A stretch of 9,493 nucleotides of DNA from an uncultured Mollicutes bacterium (GCA_900538885.1 UQAI01000062.1:1-9493), one strand, 5' to 3'; shown: positions 1 to 6,960, counted from the stretch's first letter. Program-made: numbers and translations. The notes: generated by a model from the sequence alone, not told the origin.

Positions 1-9
1 TTGAATAGT

Positions 10-57
10 AAAAAAGGGCTGTAACCTAATTTATAGGTTATTTAACAGCCCCTTTTT
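10..57 (-). terminator. Rho-independent terminator of the TPR-DUF4037 unit
   Basis: Read on the minus strand, GGGCTGT (51-45) pairs with ACAGCCC (22-16). An inner stem AACCTA/TAGGTT (39-34 with 28-23) closes a 5-nt loop, and a 5-nt bulge separates the two stems on one side. A run of six T follows on the minus strand (15-10). The structure begins immediately after the DUF4037 stop codon (56-58). The plus strand also has TTTTT after the stem (53-57), so it could work in both directions. Confidence 0.9.
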
Positions 58-982
58 AATTTACTCCAGCTAAAATATTTAAATTTCTTAAAGTATTGTC
101 TTTAACCATATTGTTTATTTGATAGGCCAAAGAATTTAAATCAGTTGTGTCAATACTAATTACATTATGCCTTTTAATTTCTTTTAGTATAGCCACAATG
201 ATAGAATCAATTAATTCAGTTTTCTTAAAAATTGTAGTTGTATCACTAACTAATAACTCTTTTAATTTGTTTAATAAATCAGTTAAAGAGGAGAGTTTTT
301 CAAGTCCTCTAAACCACCATTTATAATATGGCATATATATATCGTTTAACAAATACAAAACGGCTAAGGTATGTTTTGTGAATTCATAAAGTGAAAGACT
401 AACTCCCCCAAAGTCATTTCGTTTAGTTGCTCGTTCATAATTGTAAATTCCAGATTGATACATTAAAAGAAGATTTCCCGCTAATTTTTTATATTTAATA
501 TCTTTAGGATATTTAGACAATGTTTCTCTAATTTTCATAAAATCATTATTTGCTTGATTAAATATTTTACCATTAGTTGCTTCTAAAAGATAAAAGCTTG
601 GAATACTTAACCATTCGTAATTACTTAGATTTCCGGTCGTATTTCCTATTTTTTGTAAATAAAAATCACTAATTTTAATAACATTTTCTCCAAGCATTAA
701 ATGATCGTATTTTCTTTGTAACCCCATAAATTCGCTTGGCAAAGCGTTATAAGCTCGTTCTAGTTTAAAGATGGTTTGATCATCAAAGTCATCAGGAACA
801 AACATTATAAAGCGTGGTTCATAGTCATGATCTTTTGATATATCGTCATCAAATCCTAAACATTCTGATCCACTGCCAACTAAGCCAATAGTAATCTTAT
901 TTTCTAATTCTAAAAAATTATCATGAATCATCTTTTTTCCAAAAGTATTGTAAAATGCTTCAGCTATTTCTAATCCCTTCAT
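56..982 (-). CDS. DUF4037 nucleotidyltransferase-fold protein
   Basis: This is a 308-residue protein of unknown substrate. Residues 33-57 carry a nucleotidyltransferase-like signature: GSGSE at 36-40, then an acidic stretch and SKDHD at 49-53, with Asp51 and Asp53 as the likely metal-binding pair. I recognise this G-S-G-S-E/D-H-D arrangement as the DUF4037 family, which is related to the aminoglycoside/minimal nucleotidyltransferase fold. The rest is mostly helical and has no signal peptide or obvious membrane segment, so it is probably cytosolic. The ATG at 980-982 lies inside the 3' end of the upstream TPR gene (23-bp overlap), with a weak GAAAGG about 13 nt upstream, so translation is probably coupled to that gene. 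A terminator follows the TAA stop directly. Family and fold are fairly sure. The substrate (small molecule, RNA or protein) is not visible. Confidence 0.82.
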   Translation of the reverse strand: MKGLEIAEAFYNTFGKKMIHDNFLELENKITIGLVGSGSECLGFDDDISKDHDYEPRFIMFVPDDFDDQTIFKLERAYNALPSEFMGLQRKYDHLMLGENVIKISDFYLQKIGNTTGNLSNYEWLSIPSFYLLEATNGKIFNQANNDFMKIRETLSKYPKDIKYKKLAGNLLLMYQSGIYNYERATKRNDFGGVSLSLYEFTKHTLAVLYLLNDIYMPYYKWWFRGLEKLSSLTDLLNKLKELLVSDTTTIFKKTELIDSIIVAILKEIKRHNVISIDTTDLNSLAYQINNMVKDNTLRNLNILAGVN

Positions 983-1799
983 ATATATTTTTTGACCTTT
1001 CTAATAATTCATTCGCATCCATAAAGTAGCCATAGTATTTTATAGCACTTGCACATTTTTCTAAAACAAAAGCATAATAACCATCATGTATGATGTTTGG
1101 ATCATTTAAGATAGATAATGCCTTATTAACGTATTTATCAATAAAAGTAGCACCATCTAAGAGTCCTAACTTTAATTCATACAAATTTGCGATATTCAAG
1201 TAAGTAATAGCTTGATCAATTTTTTGTTCGTTATTATTACTTAAAATTTTTAATGCTTTAAAAAAATCATTAAGTCCATCATCATATAGACCTAAATCCA
1301 TTTCAGCTAGTCCCATATTATTATATAATCCCGCAAAATTGTAATCATTTTGATTAAGAACTTTTAAATATATTTTTTCAGCTGTTTGGTAATAAATTAA
1401 CGCTTGCTTGTTATCTTTTAAAAACTTATAACCAGTACCTATATTTAAGTACGTGGTGCCGGCACTAATTGAATCGGTTAATTCTAGTTTATTTAAAAGA
1501 GATAAGCACAAGTTAATATATATAATTACTTTTTCAGGATTGCCTATTTTTCGGTATAAACCTATTAATTCATTACAAATGGTAAGATGCCCCTTTAAGT
1601 CTTTAAAAAGAATTGCTTCTTGTTCCCAGTAGAGTAAAAGGCGTTCAGCACTAGCATAATCATCTTTATTTAAGCAATTGTCAAGTTTATCAATAATTCT
1701 TGTAATGGGAACCATTTGAACGGGCTCATCTTCATCTTTAATTAATTCACAAGTTTTTAACAAGCATCTTGGTTCTTCATAGTCATCTCTATTAATCAT
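960..1799 (-). CDS. Tetratricopeptide-repeat protein
   Basis: This is a 279-residue cytosolic helical-repeat protein. At least three TPR-like units can be seen, at roughly residues 114-147 (TYLNIGTGYKFLKDNKQAL), 156-189 (LYNNMGLAEMDLGLYDDGL) and 197-232, with a more degenerate one at 73-106. TPR arrays bind peptides or partner proteins, and no catalytic domain is visible. An ATG 36 nt further upstream (1835) is in frame, but I chose 1799 because a perfect GGAGG sits 6 nt before it and the 12 extra residues look non-coding. The gene ends in TGA inside the start of the DUF4037 gene, so the two are one transcription unit and the proteins probably act together. From memory, TPR and DUF4037 modules are often neighbours or fused. 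TPR is certain as a fold; the role is unknown. Confidence 0.85.
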   Translation of the reverse strand: MINRDDYEEPRCLLKTCELIKDEDEPVQMVPITRIIDKLDNCLNKDDYASAERLLLYWEQEAILFKDLKGHLTICNELIGLYRKIGNPEKVIIYINLCLSLLNKLELTDSISAGTTYLNIGTGYKFLKDNKQALIYYQTAEKIYLKVLNQNDYNFAGLYNNMGLAEMDLGLYDDGLNDFFKALKILSNNNEQKIDQAITYLNIANLYELKLGLLDGATFIDKYVNKALSILNDPNIIHDGYYAFVLEKCASAIKYYGYFMDANELLERSKNIYEGIRNS

Positions 1800-1805
1800 A
1801 TTAAT

Positions 1806-1810
1806 CCTCC
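1806..1810 (-). promoter_or_regulatory. Shine-Dalgarno site fixing the TPR gene start
   Basis: The minus strand reads GGAGG, then ATTAAT, then ATG (start at 1799). The 6-nt spacing and perfect core decide for this ATG over the upstream in-frame ATG at 1835. The minus-strand promoter must lie in the 146-bp divergent intergenic region (1800-1945), but I see no convincing -35/-10 pair for it. Confidence 0.8.
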
Positions 1811-1883
1811 AATTATATTTTAACATATTTTCCATATATTCGTGATAAATAATACACCTTTAATAAAATAAAGATTACTAACA

Positions 1884-1912
1884 TTGACTTGAAGATAATT
1901 ATTTGTTATAAT
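1884..1912 (+). promoter_or_regulatory. Sigma-A promoter of the dlt-like operon
   Basis: The -35 box is TTGACT (1884-1889) and the -10 box is a perfect TATAAT (1907-1912), with the optimal 17-nt spacer between them. Transcription would start near 1919, giving a leader of about 25 nt. That leader holds only the ribosome site (AAGGGG, 1934-1939) before the ATG at 1946. There is no room for a riboswitch, a T-box or a dltX gene. Confidence 0.88.
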
Positions 1913-1945
1913 TTATGGGTAATATAATTAAAGAAGGGGATATAA

Positions 1946-3472
1946 ATGACGATAATTGAAAGATTTGAACAAACTGTTTTGAAACATAAAAACAAGATAG
2001 CTTTTATTGAAGATACAAGAATAGTTACTTTTAGAGAATTAAAAGAAAACAGTCAAAGAATTGGAACATGTCTACTTCAAGATGAAATTGAAATTAATAA
2101 TGTTATTGGTATATTTACTAAACGTAGTATTAAAACAATTGAATGTATGTTAGGAATTATGTATGCAGGGTGTGCATATGTAGTGCTTGATCCAGACTCT
2201 CCTAAGGAACGTATTAATAAAATTATTAATACAGTAGGATTAAAATATATAATTCATGATGAAGCATTAAGTGAAGATGATTCAAATACCCTTAAAAAAG
2301 ATTTTGAAATAACTACCATTAATTATGATCAAATTATTCAAACACCAGTGTTAGATTTCCTTATTAAAAGAAGGACTGAAAAAATAATTTCTACTAATCC
2401 TGCCTATATATTATTTACTAGTGGTTCTACAGGCGTACCTAAAGGAACTGTTGTGAGTCATAAAAATGTAATAACATATATTGATTGGGTTAGTAAGGAA
2501 TTTAAATTTAAGAGTCAAACTATTTTTGGTAGTCAAACACCATTTTACTTTTCAATGTCAGTAACCGATATATATTCTACATTGTTTTGTGGATGCAGTT
2601 TTTATATTATTCCAAAGAGTTACTTTTCATTTCCAATTAAACTTGTTGAAGCTTTAAATAAACATAAAGTTAATACAATTTACTGGGTACCATCAGCTTA
2701 TGCGATAGTGATGAACTTAAAAGTTTTAGATTATGTTAAAATTGAAACTTTAAAGTTAGGTTTATTCGCAGGAGAAGTTATGCCTACTAAAGTTCTAAAT
2801 TACTGGCGGGATCATTTACCTAAAGTCAAATATGCCAATTTATTTGGCCCAACTGAAACGACAGATATTTGTACTTTTTATAAAGTTAATCGTAGATTTA
2901 AATTAGATGAAGTAATCCCTATTGGAAAGGCTTGTCATAATCTTGATGTAATGTTAATAAATGAAAAAGGTGAATTAGCATTAAATGATGAAATTGGAGA
3001 ACTATATTGTCGTGGTGATTTTGTGGCGATGGGATATTACAATAATCCTGAAAAAACTAGTGAAGCATTTGTTCAAAATCCATTAAATAAGAATTATCCG
3101 GAAATAGTATATAGAACTGGTGATTTATGTAAATATAATAAATATGGAGAACTAATATATATATCACGAAGAGATTTTCAAATAAAGCATAGTGGTTACC
3201 GAATTGAACTTGGAGAAATTGAAACAGCGGTTAATAGTATTGAAAAAATTAAAAATGCTTTTTGTTTATATAATAGTAAAGAAGATAAAATAGTATTAGT
3301 TTACGAGGGAAAAATAACAGATTCAGAAATTCAAACTTTGTTACAAAAAAAATTACCTTACTATATGATTCCCAATGCTTTTGAACAAATAAAACAGATT
3401 AAGTATAATCAAAATGGGAAAATTGATAGAGCTTATTATAAGGAAATATTAATAAATAAAGGAGTAAATTAA
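1946..3472 (+). CDS. DltA-like adenylating enzyme, substrate probably not D-alanine
   Basis: This 508-residue ANL-superfamily adenylate-forming enzyme matches DltA in size (about 500). It should activate a carboxylic acid with ATP and load it onto the carrier protein encoded next. Visible core motifs are the A3 P-loop TSGSTGVPKG (158-167), A5 FGPTETT, A7 YRTGDL, A8 RRDFQIKHSGYRIELGEIE and A10 NGKIDR with catalytic Lys492. The C-terminal subdomain is complete and no thiolation domain is fused. In the A4 motif DltA has FSFDLSV; here it is FYFSMSV, with Ser203 replacing the Asp that binds the substrate amine. DltA's FCGEVLP is FAGEVMP here, with Ala275 replacing the Cys linked to D-alanine selectivity. 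The fold and carrier-loading role are well supported. The substrate is open: another amino acid, a beta- or hydroxy acid, or a plain short acid. It is the first gene of the operon, and the next ATG follows its TAA after one base. Confidence 0.87.
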   Translation: MTIIERFEQTVLKHKNKIAFIEDTRIVTFRELKENSQRIGTCLLQDEIEINNVIGIFTKRSIKTIECMLGIMYAGCAYVVLDPDSPKERINKIINTVGLKYIIHDEALSEDDSNTLKKDFEITTINYDQIIQTPVLDFLIKRRTEKIISTNPAYILFTSGSTGVPKGTVVSHKNVITYIDWVSKEFKFKSQTIFGSQTPFYFSMSVTDIYSTLFCGCSFYIIPKSYFSFPIKLVEALNKHKVNTIYWVPSAYAIVMNLKVLDYVKIETLKLGLFAGEVMPTKVLNYWRDHLPKVKYANLFGPTETTDICTFYKVNRRFKLDEVIPIGKACHNLDVMLINEKGELALNDEIGELYCRGDFVAMGYYNNPEKTSEAFVQNPLNKNYPEIVYRTGDLCKYNKYGELIYISRRDFQIKHSGYRIELGEIETAVNSIEKIKNAFCLYNSKEDKIVLVYEGKITDSEIQTLLQKKLPYYMIPNAFEQIKQIKYNQNGKIDRAYYKEILINKGVN

Positions 3473-3473
3473 A

Positions 3474-3701
3474 ATGAATAAAATAATTGAAATATTAGAA
3501 AATATGAAACCAGGTATTGATTTTACTAAAGAAACATATTTAATTACAAATGGTATCCTAACATCAATGGAAATTGTTCAGCTTGTAATGGAGTTAAATG
3601 AAGAATTTGATATTGAAATTTCGCCCATGGATATTATTCCAGAAAATTTTGAAAGTGTTACGGCAATTAATCAATTGGTAGAAAAATGCCTTGATGAATA
3701 A
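3474..3701 (+). CDS. Acyl/peptidyl carrier protein, DltC-like
   Basis: This is a 75-residue acidic, helical carrier protein, the size of DltC and ACP. The attachment serine is Ser31 in ILTSMEIVQL, to be modified with 4'-phosphopantetheine by a holo-ACP synthase encoded elsewhere. The following helix ends in MELNEEFDIEI, typical of carrier proteins. The usual Asp before the serine (DSL/DSM) is Thr30 here. The ATG starts one base after the adenylation gene's TAA, with AAAGGAG 9 nt upstream. Placed directly after the adenylating enzyme and before the MBOAT, it should be loaded by the former and deliver its thioester to the latter at the inner membrane face. In dltABCD the carrier comes third, after dltB; here it is second. 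A role in fatty-acid synthesis is possible but unlikely given these neighbours. Confidence 0.85.
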   Translation: MNKIIEILENMKPGIDFTKETYLITNGILTSMEIVQLVMELNEEFDIEISPMDIIPENFESVTAINQLVEKCLDE

Positions 3702-3703
3702 TT

Positions 3704-5239
3704 ATGCAAGCCTATTTACAAATTTTATATTTGATTGTTTTTATGACAATCGGTCTTGCCATATATTATATTATGCCAATAAAAAAAAGGTGGATAACAT
3801 TATTAGTTATTAGCATTATCTTAATTTTTGTTACGTCATCATATATGGGTATTTTTATAATTCTTTCCACAACGGTTGTATTTATATTTACTTACCTAAT
3901 GCATAAAAATTATATAAAGCAAGATTTGGAAAAAGAAAAATATTCAAAAGAAGAATTTAGGGAATATAAGAAAAAAATAAAATCTAAGAATAAAACATTA
4001 CTTATTATAGCGCTTATCTTAAATCTAGGTATGCTAGTAGGATTAAAATATCTTAATTTTTTTGATTCGTTTATCAATTTAATTTTTAAAACAAACATTC
4101 CAACTTTTAAAATTCTTTTGCCTATTGGTATTAGTTATTATACTTTGTCAGGAATAGGTTATATTGTTGATGTATATTACCGTAAATATGCAGCCTGCAC
4201 TAATTATTTTAAAGTATTGCTGTATATTTCTTATTTTCCACAATTACTTGAAGGACCAATCGCAAGATTTAATGATTTAGCGAAAACACTATGTGAAGGA
4301 AATAAATTTTCATTTGATAATTTTATTAAAGGTCTTGAGCGTTTTGCGTTTGGATTATTTAAAAAAATTGTTGTTGCTGACAGATTAGCGATTTTGGTTA
4401 CACCTATTTTTGCTGAAAGCGACATCACAGGCTTTCCAATAGTACTTGGAATCATTGCTTTTACATTTCAATTATATGCGGAATTTTCAGGCATTATTGA
4501 TATGGTAACTGGGACATCACAAATGTTTGGTGTAAAACTTGCTAATAATTTCAACCAACCATTTTTCTCCAAAACTGTAGGTGAGTTTTGGAGAAGATGG
4601 CATATTAGTTTAGGGGTATGGTTTAAAGAATATGTATTTTATCCTTTATCAATGTCAAAGTTATTAGTTAAAATATCTAAAAAAACTAGAAACAAATTAG
4701 GACCATTTTTTAGTACTTTTATAACATCACAACTTGCATTACTTGTAGTTTGGACTTTAACTGGTTTATGGCATGGTGCAAGTTTAAAGTATTTAATTTA
4801 TGGATTGTATTATTATATTATTATCGCACTTGAAACACTAGTGGCTAATTTTATGAAAAATGTTAAATGCAATGATCAGTTATGGTTTAAAGCATTACAA
4901 ATGCTCAAAGTATTTATATTAGTTAATTTAGGAATGTTAATATTTAGAGCTGATGACTTAAAACTCGCAGTAAGTATGCTAATAAATATCTTTAAAGTAT
5001 CTAACTATGATATTTTAAAAGTTTTTGATATATATGAAATAGTAGTGGCGTTACTTGGTCTAGGTGTTTTACTAGTTGTAGGCATATTGAAAGAAAAAGG
5101 CCTATCTATTTATCAATTGTTACATAAACGATTAGTTGTTCATTATACGGTCATGATAATTTTAATCTTTGTAATAATAATTTTTGGAGCTTATGGTAAT
5201 GGATACATTCCACCAGATCCAATTTATGGAGGGTTCTAA
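3704..5239 (+). CDS. MBOAT O-acyltransferase, AlgI/DltB type
   Basis: This 511-residue polytopic membrane protein should take the acyl group from the carrier and move it across the membrane for attachment to an envelope polymer. MBOAT hallmarks are present: ISYYTLSGIGYIVDVYYRK, FPQLLEGPIARF, FWRRWHISLGVWFKEYVFYPL with His300, and the catalytic GLWHGAS with His357. The FWRRWHISL wording and the length (about 500, against roughly 400 for DltB) place it nearer AlgI and polysaccharide acetylases than DltB. An unusual charged, Lys-rich cytoplasmic loop lies near residues 68-98. The last residues, DPIYGGF, resemble the C-terminal IYFQF-type tail of AlgI-like enzymes and the Tyr tail of DltX, with Tyr508 as a possible acyl relay. 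The start lies 2 nt after the carrier stop and has no clear Shine-Dalgarno, so it is probably coupled. It overlaps the next gene by one base (TAATG). Confidence 0.9.
   Translation: MQAYLQILYLIVFMTIGLAIYYIMPIKKRWITLLVISIILIFVTSSYMGIFIILSTTVVFIFTYLMHKNYIKQDLEKEKYSKEEFREYKKKIKSKNKTLLIIALILNLGMLVGLKYLNFFDSFINLIFKTNIPTFKILLPIGISYYTLSGIGYIVDVYYRKYAACTNYFKVLLYISYFPQLLEGPIARFNDLAKTLCEGNKFSFDNFIKGLERFAFGLFKKIVVADRLAILVTPIFAESDITGFPIVLGIIAFTFQLYAEFSGIIDMVTGTSQMFGVKLANNFNQPFFSKTVGEFWRRWHISLGVWFKEYVFYPLSMSKLLVKISKKTRNKLGPFFSTFITSQLALLVVWTLTGLWHGASLKYLIYGLYYYIIIALETLVANFMKNVKCNDQLWFKALQMLKVFILVNLGMLIFRADDLKLAVSMLINIFKVSNYDILKVFDIYEIVVALLGLGVLLVVGILKEKGLSIYQLLHKRLVVHYTVMIILIFVIIIFGAYGNGYIPPDPIYGGF
5228..5233 (+). 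promoter_or_regulatory. Ribosome site inside the MBOAT C-terminal motif
   Basis: GGAGGG encodes Gly509-Gly510 of the MBOAT tail and is also the Shine-Dalgarno for the SGNH gene, whose ATG (5239) shares a base with the MBOAT TAA. Spacing is 5-6 nt. It ties SGNH translation to the end of MBOAT translation. Confidence 0.75.
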
Positions 5240-6216
5240 TGAAAAGAGTATTTAAAATATTAGGATTTTTAGTAATAATTTTTGGAATATATTTATATGC
5301 ATGTTTAGTATTTACACCAAAAAATAGAAAAGACTTTGGTGGTGATAAATATTATTCAGGATATGGTTATGAGGCAGAAACTAAAAATACAATCGATGTA
5401 CTTGCGATAGGTAATAGTGATTTATATAGTAGTTTAATTTCACAACAGTTATTTGGCGATTATGGAATTGCTATATATAGTTGTGCTGCTGGTAAAGCTA
5501 CTCTTGGTATGGGTGAACGTTGGCTTAAAGAAGTATCTAGAAATCATAAATTAGAGTTATTAATTATCGAAGCAGATTTTATCTTTGAAACTAGGTATCT
5601 TGGAAGTATTGAACAGTTGCTTGGTCGATTTAGATTTCTTGGTTCACCATTTGTTTATCACGCTAAATGGAAACATATGAAGGCAAAGGATTTTTATCAA
5701 TTACCAAAAACTGAGATGGATGATTTGAAAGGATATAGATTTAGCGACAAAATTAAAGAAATTAAAAAAGCTCCATCTAATTATATGAAACCTCACAAAA
5801 AATCAACTATTACATCAAAAAACATGATAATATTAAAACGAATACTTGAATTTTGTAGTGATCATAATATTCAAGTATTGATGTATGAATCTCCAACCTT
5901 TTCTTCATGGAATTTAACTAAATCAAATCTAGTACAAGAAGTGTGTGACAAATACAATATCCCATTTATTGACTTTAATTTGCTTTTAGAGGAAATAAAC
6001 TTTGATGTAAAAAAAGATTATCGAGATAATGGTAATCACTTAAATTATTTTGGAGCTACCAAAGTAACAACATATCTTGGTGAATATTTAAACAGTCACT
6101 ACAAATTAACCAATCATTTTAGTGATCCAGCATATGACAAATGGAGAGAATCATATAATACATATCTAAAGAAAGTAGATAAATATGTGAAAAAAATAGA
6201 AGCATCAACAGTTTAG
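5239..6216 (+). CDS. Membrane-anchored SGNH acyltransferase/hydrolase (DltD/AlgX-like role)
   Basis: This 325-residue protein has a single N-terminal hydrophobic segment (about residues 4-26, after a Lys-Arg start) and no signal-peptidase site, so the rest should face outside as a type II membrane protein. The body has an SGNH-hydrolase pattern: block I LAIGNSDLYSS with candidate nucleophile Ser60, a second strand LLIIEADF, and block V DNGNHLNYFGA with candidate His267. The Asp (263) lies four residues before the His, whereas DxxH families have three, so the catalytic Asp assignment is uncertain. It is shorter than DltD (about 400) and resembles the SGNH partners of AlgI-type MBOATs. As the last gene of the operon it should transfer the acyl group onto the external polymer, or edit it. 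The acceptor (teichoic acid, lipoglycan or capsule) cannot be read from the sequence. Confidence 0.8.
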   Translation: MKRVFKILGFLVIIFGIYLYACLVFTPKNRKDFGGDKYYSGYGYEAETKNTIDVLAIGNSDLYSSLISQQLFGDYGIAIYSCAAGKATLGMGERWLKEVSRNHKLELLIIEADFIFETRYLGSIEQLLGRFRFLGSPFVYHAKWKHMKAKDFYQLPKTEMDDLKGYRFSDKIKEIKKAPSNYMKPHKKSTITSKNMIILKRILEFCSDHNIQVLMYESPTFSSWNLTKSNLVQEVCDKYNIPFIDFNLLLEEINFDVKKDYRDNGNHLNYFGATKVTTYLGEYLNSHYKLTNHFSDPAYDKWRESYNTYLKKVDKYVKKIEASTV

Positions 6217-6232
6217 TTGCTTGCTTCTTTTT
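6198..6232 (+). terminator. Terminator of the dlt-like operon, overlapping the stop codon
   Basis: AGAAGCA (6198-6204) pairs with TGCTTCT (6222-6228). An inner CAAC/GTTG stem (6206-6209 with 6216-6219) closes a 6-nt loop, and a T run follows (6228-6232). The TAG stop of the SGNH gene (6214-6216) lies within the loop and inner stem, so the last codons of the gene form the 5' arm. Confidence 0.85.
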
Positions 6233-6266
6233 AAATAGTTAATTTCTTTATTTTTTTCTTAATTTT

Positions 6267-6275
6267 TGGTATAAT
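6267..6275 (+). promoter_or_regulatory. Extended -10 promoter of the YhhN-glpK unit
   Basis: TGG followed by TATAAT (6270-6275) is an extended -10 element. The -35 region is T-rich (around 6247-6252) with no good TTGACA match, as expected for extended -10 promoters. Transcription would start near 6282, close to the AGAGGT ribosome site (6281-6286), so the leader would be very short. I see no CRE-like operator here. Confidence 0.65.
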
Positions 6276-6289
6276 AATTAAGAGGTAAA

Positions 6290-6952
6290 ATGAAAATGAT
6301 ATTAAAACTAGGGATTATTATATATATAATTATTGCTTGTATCCATCTTACAATGTGTTTCATTGAACAAGAAAAATGGAGAAAAGTAACAAAACCAATG
6401 TTGATGATAACATTACTTGTTACTTCAATTATCTATGGATATAATTCTAACCAACTTACCCCTATTTTATATTTTGCGATTGGATTAGGACTAATTGGTG
6501 ATATTCTATTAATATTTGATAATAATCATTTGATATTTGGAGTTGGTGGCGTGACCTTCTTTTTTGGACATGTCTTATACATTGTTCAAATGATAAGTGC
6601 CCTTCCTTTTACAATAAAATGGTATTTCTATTTTATTCTAGCATTATTTTTGATTGCTTGGTGCGTACTTACAACCCCTAAACTAAAAAGTAATTTAAAA
6701 ATTCTTGCCCTTCCTTGTTCTATTTATAGTTTTATCTTAATGTTTGGGGTAGTAATTGGTATGATTAGTTTACTTACAAACATTAGTGTTGGGAATTTAA
6801 TGCTTGTAATTGGATTTTTATTATTTATAGTTAGTGATACAATTTTAGTTGTGGCTGTGTTTTATAAAAATATTAAACGATATCATTTTTATTTAATGAT
6901 ACCATATATTATAGCTCAACTATTATTAGTATATGGAATATTATTAAGGTAG
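6290..6952 (+). CDS. YhhN/TMEM86-family membrane protein, probable lysoplasmalogenase
   Basis: This 220-residue protein is almost entirely hydrophobic, with about seven or eight membrane spans. Family landmarks are visible in order: Lys35-Pro36 in WRKVTKPM, Gly70-Asp71 in LGLIGDILLIFD, His94 in FFFGHVLYI, Ser182-Asp183 in LFIVSDTILV, and the closing PYIIAQLL. The two membrane-embedded Asp motifs match the YhhN family. Characterised members (mammalian TMEM86, some bacterial homologues) cleave the vinyl-ether bond of lysoplasmalogens to give an aldehyde and a glycerophospho-head-group. Activity in this protein is inferred from the family. The start may be 6290 or the ATG two codons later (6296); AGAGGT at 6281 is 3 nt from the first and 9 nt from the second. 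The glycerol kinase gene begins 8 nt after its stop, so both are co-transcribed. Confidence 0.82.
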   Translation: MKMILKLGIIIYIIIACIHLTMCFIEQEKWRKVTKPMLMITLLVTSIIYGYNSNQLTPILYFAIGLGLIGDILLIFDNNHLIFGVGGVTFFFGHVLYIVQMISALPFTIKWYFYFILALFLIAWCVLTTPKLKSNLKILALPCSIYSFILMFGVVIGMISLLTNISVGNLMLVIGFLLFIVSDTILVVAVFYKNIKRYHFYLMIPYIIAQLLLVYGILLR

Positions 6953-6960
6953 GTAATGAT

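Noticed and set aside
960..962. UGA as tryptophan (Mycoplasma-type code)
   Set aside because: All recognisable Trp positions use TGG and the TPR gene ends naturally at TGA where the next gene begins, so the standard code fits.
1800..1835. Longer N-terminus for the TPR protein (start at 1835)
   Set aside because: The 12 extra residues precede a perfect GGAGG-6 nt-ATG at 1799, which sets the real start.
1913..1945. Riboswitch, T-box or dltX upstream of the adenylation gene
   Set aside because: The promoter leaves a leader of only about 25 nt, too short for any of these.
3910..4455. Minus-strand open frames of 62 and 74 codons inside the MBOAT gene
   Set aside because: They are antisense shadows of a well-supported coding frame, with no ribosome site or recognisable motif.
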